64,000 bases of DNA from Bacillus sp. ISL-7 (GTDB taxonomy: Bacteria; Bacillota; Bacilli; Bacillales_B; DSM-18226): the NCBI RefSeq assembly GCF_018613065.1, contig NZ_JAGGQW010000040.1, forward strand, positions 1 to 64,000, in the 5' to 3' direction. The position numbers and the translations under genes are program-made. Under the pieces are notes generated by a model. The model was not told the origin of the DNA, made no database searches, and saw only the letters and a list, made by a program, of their open reading frames with translations. Shown piece after piece: positions 1 to 7,896 of the stretch. Position 1 is the stretch's first letter; every line of letters starts with the position of its first letter.

Positions 1-88
1 GATTTTAGTTTAGCGTTTACAACTGTTTGGTACTATGCTTGTGTTGCGATTCATATATCGTAAATAAAAGCATTTTTAAACCATAGGA

Positions 89-102
89 AGCAAACGCTTT
101 CA
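89..102 (-). promoter_or_regulatory. CcpA cre site upstream of fixA
   Basis: Read on the minus strand the site is TGAAAGCGTTTGCT, a full match to the Bacillus cre consensus TGWAARCGYTWNCW. It lies about 40 bases before the fixA start. By family knowledge CcpA-HPr(Ser-P) binds such sites for carbon catabolite control. I infer that the fix operon is repressed on preferred sugars. No clear -35/-10 pair was identified. Confidence 0.7.
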
Positions 103-138
103 ATAATCTCAGATCATATGGAGGAGGGAAAGTCCTAC

Positions 139-963
139 ATGCATATTGTCGTATGTGTCAAACAAGTACCAGATACAAAAATTATTAAAATTAATCCTAA
201 AACCAACACACTCGACCGTCGCAGTGCACCAGCCATCTTGAACCCTTACGATGCCCATGCAGTTCAGGAGGCCGTAAAAATTAGGGAAATAACAGGAGGT
301 ACCATTTCCGTCTTATCAATGGGACCACCGCAAGCGACTGATATTATCAAGAAGAGTGTGGAAATAGGTGCTGATAAAGGATATTTAATTTCTGACCGTG
401 CCTTTGCAGGGGCAGATACACTGGCAACTAGTTATGCGATTTCGAAAGCTTTAGAAAAAATCAATAAGGAACACCCAGTTGACATGATTATTTGTGGGAA
501 GCACGCGATTGATGGTGATACAGGACAAGTTGGACCTGGTATTGCAAGAAGAATGGATATCCCGCCAATCACTAATGTAATTGAAGTGTCTGAAGTCAAT
601 CAGAAAGAAAACACCGTTCTTATTAAACGGAAATTAACCAATGGCTATGAATTGATTCAATCCAATCTTCCATGTTTATTGACGGTTGAAAAAGAAATTA
701 ATGACATCGATTATTCGCCAATGCCGAACATGATTAAAGCGGCAAGGTACGAACCAATTATTTGGGCAGTAAGTGACTTTGAAAATGTAGAACGGTCGCA
801 ACTAGGACTAAAAGGTTCACCAACCATTGTTGGAAAAATGTTTACGCCACCACGTCCAGAAGGCGGGAAAAGACTAGAGGGTACTAGTGATGAACAGGTT
901 AACCAGTTAATGGCGTTGTTGATGGAGAAAAAGGACCTGTTAACAATCCAATCATCTAAATAA
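139..963 (+). CDS. fixA: Electron transfer flavoprotein beta subunit FixA
   Basis: FixA is the small subunit of the FixAB electron-transfer flavoprotein, which with FixCX can bifurcate electrons from NADH to quinone and a low-potential ferredoxin. The protein is 274 residues, normal for the family, and begins with the typical MHIVVCVKQVPDT. I chose ATG 139 because a GGAGGAGGG ribosome binding site lies at about 120-128; the longer reading frame from 118 would begin inside that site. Family-typical segments include the AP-ILNPYD stretch and the GKHAIDGDTGQVGP loop near residues 120-135. It is the first gene of fixABCX and lies behind a cre site. Confidence 0.93.
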   Translation: MHIVVCVKQVPDTKIIKINPKTNTLDRRSAPAILNPYDAHAVQEAVKIREITGGTISVLSMGPPQATDIIKKSVEIGADKGYLISDRAFAGADTLATSYAISKALEKINKEHPVDMIICGKHAIDGDTGQVGPGIARRMDIPPITNVIEVSEVNQKENTVLIKRKLTNGYELIQSNLPCLLTVEKEINDIDYSPMPNMIKAARYEPIIWAVSDFENVERSQLGLKGSPTIVGKMFTPPRPEGGKRLEGTSDEQVNQLMALLMEKKDLLTIQSSK

Positions 964-997
964 AAACGATTATCTTTTGTCATGGGGGGGAATATAC

Positions 998-2029
998 ATG
1001 AATCTAGACGATTATCGGGGAGTCTGGGTATTCATCGAACAAAACGATGGTAAAGTAGAAGGCGTTTCTCTAGAATTACTTGGTGCTGGAAGGAGGCTAG
1101 CGGATAAATTACAAGTTCCTTTAGCGGGCTTTTTACTAGGCAATGAAGTAAAAACTTTAGCAAATAAAATTATTTCTTATGGTGCAGATATCGTATACAT
1201 GGTCGACCACCCTGTATTGAAGAATTACCGTACTGAATCATATATGAAGGGCGTAATGCTCCTCGCTGAAAAATATAAGCCAGAAATTATCCTTTATGGC
1301 GCAACACCAAACGGTAAAGATTTAGCTAGTGCCGTAGCAACAGATTTAAACACAGGATTAACTGCGGATACTACAATGCTTGATGTGGATGTTGATAATA
1401 GATTACTAGAAGCTAGCAGACCTGCCTTTGGCGGTAATATCATGGCGACAATCCTATGTAAAAAACATCGCCCGCAAATGGCAACCGTCAGACCAAAGGT
1501 AATGAAGGCACTAGAACCGGTATCAGGAAGAACAGGTAAGATTATTGAAGAAAAAATATCACTGCAAGAAGAAGACATGCGTACAAAAGTGTTACAAATT
1601 GTGAATGACGTAACAAAAAAGGCCAATCTAGCTGATGCACATGTAATCGTCTGTGGAGGGAAAGGAATGGGAGATGTGCAAAACTTCCAGCTCCTTTATG
1701 AATTTGCGGAAACGATTGGAGCGACTATTGGAGGTACTCGTGATGTGGTTGAAGCAGGCTGGCTGCCACACCATCTTCAAGTTGGCCAAACTGGTGAAAC
1801 AGTTACACCCAAAATTTATTTTGCTATAGCACTTTCTGGTGCAATTCAGCACGTTGTCGGCATGAAAAATTCGGATGTAATTATCGCTATAAACAAAAAT
1901 CCAAATGCACCAATTTTTGATGTTGCCACATATGGAATCGTAGGAGATGCTATGGAAATTCTCCCAAAACTTATCGAGCAATTTAAGCAGCTTAGAACTG
2001 AAAAAGGTGGTGAAATAAGCTATGCATGA
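998..2029 (+). CDS. fixB: Electron transfer flavoprotein alpha subunit FixB
   Basis: FixB is the large, FAD-binding subunit that pairs with FixA. About 343 residues. The C-terminal FAD domain shows the family signatures GGTRDVVEAGWLP, GQTGETVTPKIYFAIALSGAIQHVVGM (in parts) and INKNPNAPIFDVATYGIVGD. The start at ATG 998 follows a G7 ribosome binding site; an upstream TTG at 977 in the same frame has no such site. The stop overlaps the fixC start by 8 bases, which indicates translational coupling. Confidence 0.93.
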   Translation: MNLDDYRGVWVFIEQNDGKVEGVSLELLGAGRRLADKLQVPLAGFLLGNEVKTLANKIISYGADIVYMVDHPVLKNYRTESYMKGVMLLAEKYKPEIILYGATPNGKDLASAVATDLNTGLTADTTMLDVDVDNRLLEASRPAFGGNIMATILCKKHRPQMATVRPKVMKALEPVSGRTGKIIEEKISLQEEDMRTKVLQIVNDVTKKANLADAHVIVCGGKGMGDVQNFQLLYEFAETIGATIGGTRDVVEAGWLPHHLQVGQTGETVTPKIYFAIALSGAIQHVVGMKNSDVIIAINKNPNAPIFDVATYGIVGDAMEILPKLIEQFKQLRTEKGGEISYA

Positions 2030-3317
2030 AAAATTTGATGTGATTGTCGTTGGGGCAGGTCCAGCTGGAAGTGCATGTGCCCTCACGTGTGCCAAAAATG
2101 GACTAAACGTTTTGCTTATTGAACGTGGAGAATACCCAGGAGCCAAAAACGTGATGGGAGGGGTATTGTACCGCAAACAAATGGAAGAATTAGTTCCTGA
2201 ATTTTGGAAAGAAGCACCACTTGAGAGACCTGTCATTGAACAGCGCTTTTGGATGATGGATAAGGAATCGGTCATTCAATTCGGCTATAAAGGTCTTGAA
2301 TGGGGAATGGAACCATATAATAACTTTACAGTCCTTCGGGCTCAGTTTGACCAATGGTTTGCTAAAAAGGCAGTAGACGCCGGGGCATTACTTATTAATG
2401 AAACGGTAGTAACTGAATGTATAGTTGAAAATGGCAAGGTTGTCGGGGTTCGTACTGATCGTCCGAATGGAGAGGTATTTGCAAATGTCGTGGTGCTTGC
2501 AGACGGTGTTAACTCTCTTCTTTCAAAACAGTTAGGCTTTCATAAAGAATTTCGTCCAGATGAAGTAGCCTTAACAGTAATGGAAGTTGTTAATTTACCA
2601 AAAGAAAAAATAAATGACCGTTTTAATTTGGAAGATAACCAGGGTTGTACAATTGAAATCTTTGGTGATTCAACAAAGGGTAATCTTGGAACCGCTTTTG
2701 TTTACACGAATAAAGAGAGCTTGAATATCGGAGTGGGTACAACACTATCGAGCATGATCAAAGCGAAAATCAAGCCATATGAGCTTCTAGACTACTTAAA
2801 AACTCACCCCATGGTCAAGCCAATGCTTGCTGGTGGAGAATCTGCTGAGTATCTTGCTCATCTTATTCCTGAAGGTGGTTATCGTTCGGTACCGAAAGTA
2901 GCTGGTAATGGAGTTATAGTCGTCGGTGATGCAGCACAGCTAGTAAATGCCATTCATCGTGAAGGTTCGAATATGGCGATGTCATCAGGAAAGATGGCTG
3001 CTGAAGCCGTAGTTCAGGCACATAAAAGTGGGGACTTCAGTGAATCAAGCTTAAATAGCTACCGTGACGCGCTTAATAGTAGTTTCATAATGAAGGATTT
3101 AGAGAAGTACAAGGATGCGGCACATACGTTTGAGAAATACCCACAATACTTTAATGAATATGTTCCAATGATGAATAAAGCGATGAGCAAGTTCTTTACA
3201 GTTGATGGGACTCCAAAGCGTGAAAAACAAAAACAAATAATGAAGAGTGTAACTGCGGAAAGAGGAACAATTAGAGTATTGCAAGATATCTATCGTGCTT
3301 GGAAGGCGGTGAAATAA
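2022..3317 (+). CDS. fixC: FAD-dependent quinone oxidoreductase FixC
   Basis: FixC resembles ETF-ubiquinone oxidoreductase and passes electrons from FixAB to quinone at the membrane. It is 431 residues, normal length. The N terminus has the dinucleotide-binding motif VVGAGPAGSACA at about residues 9-20, and a second FAD motif GVIVVGDAAQLVNAIHREG near 300. The TAA stop overlaps the fixX ATG (TAATG). The last eight codons are the left boundary of the 309-bp repeat, so the prophage junction falls at the end of this gene without altering it. Confidence 0.92.
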   Translation: MHEKFDVIVVGAGPAGSACALTCAKNGLNVLLIERGEYPGAKNVMGGVLYRKQMEELVPEFWKEAPLERPVIEQRFWMMDKESVIQFGYKGLEWGMEPYNNFTVLRAQFDQWFAKKAVDAGALLINETVVTECIVENGKVVGVRTDRPNGEVFANVVVLADGVNSLLSKQLGFHKEFRPDEVALTVMEVVNLPKEKINDRFNLEDNQGCTIEIFGDSTKGNLGTAFVYTNKESLNIGVGTTLSSMIKAKIKPYELLDYLKTHPMVKPMLAGGESAEYLAHLIPEGGYRSVPKVAGNGVIVVGDAAQLVNAIHREGSNMAMSSGKMAAEAVVQAHKSGDFSESSLNSYRDALNSSFIMKDLEKYKDAAHTFEKYPQYFNEYVPMMNKAMSKFFTVDGTPKREKQKQIMKSVTAERGTIRVLQDIYRAWKAVK

Positions 3318-3601
3318 TGTCAACGAAGAATATCGAGGAAAAACAGTATCTGCTCCGTTTTAAGTGTGATACAAAGTCTCATTTGACCGTAATGGATCAT
3401 GACGTATGCATGACAAAATGTCCCGATAAAATTTGTACAGTATTTTGCCCAGCGGAGGTTTATAAGTGGGAAGGAACACGGATGCAGGTTGGCTATGAAG
3501 GATGCCATGAATGTGGAAGCTGCCGGATCGGCTGCCCATACCAGAACATTAAATGGGAATATCCAAAAGGCGGACACGGGATTGTATTCCGTTTAGCGTA
3601 A
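3293..3601 (+). repeat. Left 309-bp direct repeat (attL region with fixX)
   Basis: Bases 3293-3601 match 41268-41576 at 307 of 309 positions. Identity starts sharply in the last codons of fixC (TCGTGCTTGGAAGGCGGTGA) and ends at the fixX stop. The two differences, in a Val and a Tyr codon, are synonymous. The repeat marks the prophage boundary; the crossover core most likely lies at the 5-prime edge. Confidence 0.85.
3317..3601 (+). CDS. fixX: Ferredoxin-like protein FixX (left copy, in operon)
   Basis: FixX is the small iron-sulfur partner of FixC, 94 residues. Cysteines cluster as C-x3-C-x4-C-x3-C and C-x2-C-x2-C-x3-C (HECGSCRIGCP), the latter a [4Fe-4S] ferredoxin motif. ATG 3317 is used, with the GGAAGGCGGTG ribosome site inside the fixC end; a TTG at 3299 in frame lies within that site. 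The copy is nearly identical to the one at 41292 (two synonymous changes). I infer that this copy was brought by the prophage and restores the operon. Confidence 0.92.
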   Translation: MSTKNIEEKQYLLRFKCDTKSHLTVMDHDVCMTKCPDKICTVFCPAEVYKWEGTRMQVGYEGCHECGSCRIGCPYQNIKWEYPKGGHGIVFRLA

Positions 3602-3616
3602 ATTGGATATAAATGA

Positions 3617-3671
3617 AAATGTGACCGTGTGTGACCAATCCGTGAGCATTTTGTGAGCAATTGTGAACAAA
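3617..3671. other. Candidate integrase arm sites at the left end
   Basis: Five short repeats follow the left fixX: GTGACC (3621), GTGACC (3631), GTGAGCA (3642), GTGAGCAA (3653) and GTGAACAA (3663). Similar GTGAGCA repeats lie after the integrase gene near 41188 and 41200. Tyrosine integrases of this kind bind short arm repeats flanking the core, so I infer that these are arm sites. Confidence 0.5.
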
Positions 3672-3838
3672 AAAAAATACTCTTAACTATTCGTATGGGT
3701 GCTATTTATTCGCCAAAAACTGATTACATTCTCAGACATCATATACGTCCATATAAGCCTTCTTGGGAAAAATAAGGTAGTTGTACCTGAAATGGATTTA
3801 AACAACCTGAATGAACCAATAGACTATTCAGAACACAA

Positions 3839-3869
3839 AAAAGAGCCTTCAGTTAATTGAGGCTCTTTT
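3839..3869 (-). terminator. Terminator of the repressor gene
   Basis: The hairpin AAAAGAGCCTTCA / TGAGGCTCTTTT just after the minus-strand repressor stop is followed on that strand by a T run. Confidence 0.75.
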
Positions 3870-3871
3870 GT

Positions 3872-4099
3872 TTATTCATTTTCTTCATACTGGAATAAAT
3901 CTTCAACGTTACATTCAAGTGCTTTGCATATCTTATCCATATTATCTACTGAAATTGATTTTACTTGATCCTCTAAATTTAGAGCATTATTATTTGCCCA
4001 CTGACTTATTGTGTTTGGTCGGATACCTGTAGTTTTAGAAAGCCAATACATTGTTTTTCCCTTTTGATTCAATACTTCATTAAGTTTGAATTTAATCAT
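3872..4099 (-). CDS. Cro/CI-type HTH repressor of the prophage
   Basis: A small DNA-binding protein, 75 residues. The helix-turn-helix spans about residues 13-35 (YWLSKTTGIRPNTISQWANN) and the C-terminal helices (MDKICKALECNVEDLFQYE) are of the XRE type. ATG 4099 is chosen because GGAGG sits seven bases before it; the longer frame to 4114 uses a TTG that overlaps this site. It is transcribed away from the early genes across a shared operator region, so it probably keeps the prophage silent, though it lacks a peptidase or oligomerisation domain. Confidence 0.8.
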   Translation of the reverse strand: MIKFKLNEVLNQKGKTMYWLSKTTGIRPNTISQWANNNALNLEDQVKSISVDNMDKICKALECNVEDLFQYEENE

Positions 4100-4122
4100 T
4101 TCTACAACCTCCAATTTTTTTC

Positions 4123-4189
4123 ATTATAACATTAAATTTAACGCTTGACGATAATAACTCAAGATGTTAGTATTAACTCAAGAGGTTAA
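4123..4189. promoter_or_regulatory. Divergent promoters with paired operators
   Basis: On the plus strand TTGACG (4145-4150), a 17-base spacer and TAGTAT (4168-4173) form a promoter. On the minus strand TATAAT (4123-4128) serves the repressor. Two related dyads overlap this: TAACTCAAGATGTTA (4155-4169) and TTAACTCAAGAGGTTAA (4173-4189). They are likely repressor or Cro-type operators. Confidence 0.65.
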
Positions 4190-4228
4190 TAACTTCCAAA
4201 AAATTAGAAGAAAAAGGGAGAGATTTGA

Positions 4229-4465
4229 ATGATGAAAACTCAAACAGAAAAGAAAAGCTTTACTGTATTTACTGAAATCCAAATTCCCGTTTCCGTATCC
4301 CTTGAAGCACATGATGAATTTGAAGCAATTCAAGCAGCAACATTGAAACTAGACCAAAACGCAATATCAGCAATTGTAATGAACTTCATTTTAAGTAATG
4401 GAACAGTTTATACCCCTAATGTTCTTGATTGGAAAACTACTGGTTATGAGGTATTTGAAGACTAA
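4229..4465 (+). CDS. Unknown early phage protein
   Basis: A 78-residue protein, first of the early genes under the operator-controlled promoter. GGGAGAG precedes the start; ATG 4229 and 4232 are both possible. The sequence is soluble and mixed in character, with a central acidic stretch (VSLEAHDEFEAIQAATLKL) and no motif that I recognise. A hairpin follows at 4471. Confidence 0.6.
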   Translation: MMKTQTEKKSFTVFTEIQIPVSVSLEAHDEFEAIQAATLKLDQNAISAIVMNFILSNGTVYTPNVLDWKTTGYEVFED

Positions 4466-4470
4466 TACAT

Positions 4471-4494
4471 ACCCCTTCTTTTGAAGGGGGTTTA
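4471..4494 (+). terminator. Hairpin between early genes
   Basis: ACCCCTTC TTTT GAAGGGGGT followed by a short TTT. It may attenuate rather than stop transcription, since related small genes continue downstream. Confidence 0.45.
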
Positions 4495-4512
4495 CACTAG
4501 GAGGGTTTTATA

Positions 4513-4758
4513 GTGTTTGACTTACAACTTTACAGACAATTGATCATCAGAACAGAGTTTATAATCCAACAGGATAAAAATTTAGATGAACAATATGTCC
4601 AGTTCCTACAAACAATTAAAGATAGTCCAGAGTTTGAGGAATTTCAAGTTGAGATAGAGGAAGACATAAGGGAATTTGGAGTTTCAGAAGATGAAGTTTA
4701 CTTATACATGGATGTAATGGAAAGTTTCGTTAAGGTTAAACCAATACCTGCTTTTTAA
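4513..4758 (+). CDS. Unknown acidic early phage protein
   Basis: An 81-residue acidic protein starting at GTG 4513 after an AGGAGGG ribosome site. It is rich in Glu and Asp (EFEEFQVEIEEDIREFGVSEDEVYLY) and probably all helical. No family is recognised. It stands in a run of four small early genes. Confidence 0.6.
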   Translation: MFDLQLYRQLIIRTEFIIQQDKNLDEQYVQFLQTIKDSPEFEEFQVEIEEDIREFGVSEDEVYLYMDVMESFVKVKPIPAF

Positions 4759-4773
4759 AATGGGGGAGATAAT

Positions 4774-5088
4774 ATGGTAACAATGGTTCAATTACAAGAA
4801 GCGTATAAGGTAGGCATGGCAAAAAGGAAACCTAGCATCAAGAATTTCCTTAGACAATGTGTTCAGGATAATAAAGATGAAATTATCAAAGCCCTAACAA
4901 ACATGACACAATTCGATTCTATATACATAATGGAAACATTTGCTTTTCAAATCTTAGGTGGGATGTTCAGTGAGAAGGAAAAAGAGGAGTTAATTGAAAT
5001 TATCAAAAGTGGAAGTCTATTCAAGATTAAAGATCAACTTATAGATGCTTTTTACAATGATAAAGACATTAACCAACTACTAATTTAA
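4774..5088 (+). CDS. Unknown helical early phage protein
   Basis: A 104-residue protein with an ATG after GGGGGAGA, 15 bases behind the previous stop. The charged helical segments (SEKEKEELIEIIKSGSLFKIKDQL) suggest a small soluble protein. No known domain is recognised. A terminator hairpin overlaps its stop. Confidence 0.6.
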   Translation: MVTMVQLQEAYKVGMAKRKPSIKNFLRQCVQDNKDEIIKALTNMTQFDSIYIMETFAFQILGGMFSEKEKEELIEIIKSGSLFKIKDQLIDAFYNDKDINQLLI

Positions 5089-5107
5089 GTTTAGTAGTTA
5101 TTTTTTT
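5075..5107 (+). terminator. Terminator after early gene
   Basis: AACTACTAA ... TTAGTAGTT followed by a run of seven T. It overlaps the stop of the preceding gene. Confidence 0.65.
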
Positions 5108-5121
5108 AAGGGAGGTATTGA

Positions 5122-5346
5122 ATGATGGTTGATTTCGAAGGATTAGACATTCAAGGTGCTTATCGAGAAGTTAGTATTGACCGTGATTGTTGTATGCAGG
5201 GGATGAGACAGGCAGAGGAAACATTTTCAGAAGGTTCAGTTGAATGTGACAGGTCATATAGTTATTGGTATGCACGGTACAAAAGAATGACAAGTGTTTT
5301 AACATCCATAAGGGCATTAATCGAACAGGGTTGTATGGGACGATAA
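5122..5346 (+). CDS. Unknown small early phage protein
   Basis: A 74-residue protein starting at ATG 5122 or 5125 after AAGGGAGG. It has helices with many Arg/Tyr residues and three Cys (DRDCCMQG, VECDRS). No family is recognised. A 220-base AT-rich spacer without a gene follows; it has a TTGACA at 5443 but no good -10 at the right distance. Confidence 0.55.
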   Translation: MMVDFEGLDIQGAYREVSIDRDCCMQGMRQAEETFSEGSVECDRSYSYWYARYKRMTSVLTSIRALIEQGCMGR

Positions 5347-5619
5347 AGAGAATCGTTTAAAGGTTAATTGGAACGGATAGATTGGCTACATTAGAAATGG
5401 AGTGGCATTAACTCTGTAATAAAATTGTAATATTTAAAAGGCTTGACATGAAAAGGACGATAATATTAATCATTCTGTATATTTATTAATCGAATCGCAA
5501 TTATAATATTTCTTCTAGGTGTTATTGGAATTGTTTTATAACATGATTTAAATTTTTTACTCGAAAAATTGCAAAAATGGCAAAATGCTATACTAAAAGT
5601 AGCAAAGGGAGGTGATGAA

Positions 5620-5820
5620 ATGACAGGTCAGGTTATAAAGGAAATCATTAAGAAGAAGGGATTCAAACAGAACTACATAGCAAGTGAAGTCGGGCTACAT
5701 CCAGTAACACTGAATAAATATTTAAATGGTAAAACGGAAATTAAAGATACAAAGATTTATAGGTTATGTGAATTGTTGGAAGTTGAATTTATTTTGGAGA
5801 AAAACGCTAAGAAAAATTAA
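5620..5820 (+). CDS. Small HTH transcriptional regulator
   Basis: A 66-residue XRE/Cro-type protein: FKQNYIASEVGLHPVTLNKY is the helix-turn-helix, at about residues 14-33. ATG 5620 follows GGGAGGTGATG at ideal spacing; the longer frame from TTG 5569 has no ribosome site. Its position in the early region suggests a second regulator such as a Cro-like switch protein. Confidence 0.72.
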   Translation: MTGQVIKEIIKKKGFKQNYIASEVGLHPVTLNKYLNGKTEIKDTKIYRLCELLEVEFILEKNAKKN

Positions 5821-5844
5821 CTATTAAACAAGGGAGAAGAACAA

Positions 5845-6228
5845 ATGGAATATTATAAAAAACTTTTTGAAAAATATGGAGTTATGGTTGATGATACCGA
5901 TTGCGACAATGTTATTTACTATAATGACAAAACAGAAAGTGAATTTTTAAAAATAACGGAAGGTATGTTAGAACCAGAAAACTCAAGATACATTGTAGTA
6001 GAAGTTTATGCTGACAAAGAACTGTTTGATTATAGTAAAGAATGGATAATCGAAGATCTTTATGATAATCCAAAAATTCAAGTATATAAGATTAAAGAAA
6101 CAGTTAAAAATGAATTTTCGGAAATTGATCTTTTCAACTATATTAAAACATTATTTGAACTAGATTCAACTGTAACAAAAGAGGAATTTGTAAGTATTCT
6201 TAAAGACTTAAATTGTTGGTATTTATAA
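5845..6228 (+). CDS. Unknown phage protein
   Basis: A 127-residue acidic protein, ATG after AAGGGAGAAG, directly behind the small HTH gene and probably co-transcribed. It has an alternating strand/helix character (YIVVEVYADKELFDYSKEWIIEDLYD) without recognisable motifs. A hairpin region follows. Confidence 0.6.
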   Translation: MEYYKKLFEKYGVMVDDTDCDNVIYYNDKTESEFLKITEGMLEPENSRYIVVEVYADKELFDYSKEWIIEDLYDNPKIQVYKIKETVKNEFSEIDLFNYIKTLFELDSTVTKEEFVSILKDLNCWYL

Positions 6229-6575
6229 ATAAAATAAGCCAGTGCGTGGGAACACTGACTAAAATATTTAAACTTTCATTTGCTAAATCGAAATAAATCG
6301 CTACAATAATAGTATGTAAATACAAATAGGACAGTACCAATTTGGTATTGTCTAACTTTTTCATCTATTTTTGGGTTTAAACCCAAATTTAATAATTTAA
6401 TAGTCTACTTGAATCCTTACTAAGAGTATATATTCAATCCGATTTTTTGTAAAGGAAAAATTGGAACGAAATAAAAATTAATTTAAAAATGGTTCAAGAG
6501 GCAAATTTTAATAGAATAAAATTACAGTTTTATTCGATAATCACCATTTAAAATGAAAGTTTTAACCGAAGGGAG
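6229..6575. other. Intergenic region with hairpin and 18-bp palindrome
   Basis: There is no gene on either strand that I can support. It holds a terminator-like hairpin (GACAGTACCAA / TTTGGTATTGTC, 6330-6352, then TAACTTTTT) and a perfect palindrome TTTGGGTTTAAACCCAAA at 6370-6387, which may be a protein-binding site. Confidence 0.5.
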
Positions 6576-6584
6576 GTGTGGAAG

Positions 6585-6761
6585 ATGGAATTTAACAAGA
6601 ATATGCTGTTTTTCTGCTATGATTTCAGCTTGAAAAATAAACTGAAGGCTAATGGTATTAAATTCATTACAACGGCCATATCGAACGATGAGAGACGTTT
6701 CTGGTTGTTCTGGAGGACTGAAGAAGTAAATGTAATTATGCAACAGCACATTAATCAATAG
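6585..6761 (+). CDS. Unknown small phage protein
   Basis: A 58-residue protein (MEFNKNMLFFCYDFSLK...) with ATG 6585 nine bases after GGGAGGTG; the longer frame from GTG 6576 overlaps that site. It is rich in aromatic residues and ends with a helical tail (VNVIMQQHINQ). Phages often carry such proteins near replication genes. An overlapping minus-strand frame has no ribosome site and is discounted. Confidence 0.5.
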   Translation: MEFNKNMLFFCYDFSLKNKLKANGIKFITTAISNDERRFWLFWRTEEVNVIMQQHINQ

Positions 6762-6806
6762 GTTAATGCCTACAACTTAAACAATTATACAAAGGAGAAA
6801 TGATAA

Positions 6807-7496
6807 ATGGCAAAGGATTTTAAGATTCAGGTTCCAACAGAAATAGTAAGAAGTAACAGTTTGTCTTCAGGAGAGTTTGTATTATTGCTCAAGCTTATAG
6901 ATGCCTACTACGGGCAAACAACTAAATCATTAGAAATCTCAGTTGATTATAAGGCATTAATGTTTTATTCAGCAATAAAGGATCAAAGTACATTTAAAAA
7001 GCGTCTCGAAGGATTACATAAGCTAGGAATAGTTGAAAATGAGATAGGAGACCTTCCCCGTAAAGGTGAATTGAAAATTAGCTTAAACAAAGATGTCATT
7101 CCTCAATTAAGAGATGCTAAAGGAGTTTTTACACAACTACCTTCCATTGTTATAAGTCGAAAGATGATTGAAAGTGTGGGGGACACTGGCATAAGGCTTC
7201 TTTATTATTACATGAGTTATATTAACCCTAAAAGTGTAAATAAAAATAAATGTTACGCTGCTGAAAAAACGATTGCTGAACATTTAGGGATAACTGAGAA
7301 GACTGTGATCAAACATAATAAGATTTTAAATAAACTTAAGTTTATTAAAATTGAAAAGCATGAAGTTGAAAAGGATATATACACAACCGTAAACGGAAAG
7401 GAAAAATATCTCTTCCAAAAATATAACAATCATTATTCTTTGAGGTTGGATAAGATTCAGGAATTTTACAATAAAACAACTTCAATTACTGCTTAA
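6807..7496 (+). CDS. Winged-helix replication initiator-like protein
   Basis: A 229-residue protein (ATG after AAAGGAGAAATG). Two winged-helix-like parts can be seen: an N-terminal part with EFVLLLKLIDAYY and KALMFYSAIKDQSTFKKRLEGLHKLGIV, and a second part with CYAAEKTIAEHLGITEKTVIKHNKILNKLKFIKIE at about residues 148-182. This layout is common in phage and plasmid initiators (RepA/DnaD-like). Four iteron-like repeats lie straight after the stop, which supports a replication role. The family assignment is tentative. Confidence 0.6.
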   Translation: MAKDFKIQVPTEIVRSNSLSSGEFVLLLKLIDAYYGQTTKSLEISVDYKALMFYSAIKDQSTFKKRLEGLHKLGIVENEIGDLPRKGELKISLNKDVIPQLRDAKGVFTQLPSIVISRKMIESVGDTGIRLLYYYMSYINPKSVNKNKCYAAEKTIAEHLGITEKTVIKHNKILNKLKFIKIEKHEVEKDIYTTVNGKEKYLFQKYNNHYSLRLDKIQEFYNKTTSITA

Positions 7497-7511
7497 ATTA
7501 CCTACCTGTAA

Positions 7512-7589
7512 TTTATCGGAGATAATCGGAAAACTTTCGGAGATAATTTGACACTTTATCGGAGATAATCGGAAAACTTTCTGCGATAA
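7512..7589. repeat. Iteron-like repeats, candidate replication origin
   Basis: A 27-bp unit is repeated exactly at 7512-7538 and 7555-7581. Within it the dyad TTATCGGAGATAA (7513, 7556) alternates with the variant TTTCGGAGATAA (7535) and TTTCTGCGATAA (7578), giving four units about 21-22 bp apart, two helical turns. The repeats lie directly after the initiator-like gene and before an AT-rich stretch. Confidence 0.65.
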
Positions 7590-7896
7590 ACTACACACTA
7601 ATAAGACCTAATAAATATACAAGTAATATACATAGAAAGATACAAGTTAGATACAGTATTACACCGTCAAGAAAAATCGTTTTGACGGATGTGAATAAAC
7701 TTTTTCTTTCTCATTTGTTGTTATGTTCCTGTACGTTTAATTTCAACTTTTACATAATTTATTAATTTAGTAGTTTCAAATTGTTATAGCTTATTTTTTT
7801 ACATAATTTTTCACCTGTATCCGAACGATTTTTACATACTTGGTTTTAAATGTACGTCTTATACAATTACCCAACTTTAAAGGAGAATGATAATCA
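7590..7896. other. AT-rich leader of the RNA polymerase gene
   Basis: No gene is present. An inverted pair CCGTCAAGA..TTTTGACGG lies near 7664-7690. Three copies of a TTTTACATA-type motif (7748, 7797, 7829) stand in front of the gene. The whole stretch could be an unwinding element or hold phage promoters. Confidence 0.4.

Noticed and set aside
711..983. Minus-strand frames inside fixA, fixB and fixC
   Set aside because: They are antisense to well-recognised conserved genes and have no ribosome site or family features.
3293..3601. tRNA as the integration site
   Set aside because: No tRNA-like cloverleaf is present at either boundary; the repeat is clearly the fixX gene.
3696..3776. Short frame MGAIYSPKTDYILRHH after the left fixX
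   Set aside because: It has no ribosome site and lies in the presumed att arm region.
6522..6758. Minus-strand 78-codon frame
   Set aside because: It overlaps almost fully the plus-strand gene at 6585, which has a strong ribosome site; the minus frame has none and fits no neighbouring unit.
7512..7589. Iteron-like repeats as a CRISPR array
   Set aside because: The intervening sequence is itself a variant of the unit and too short for spacers.
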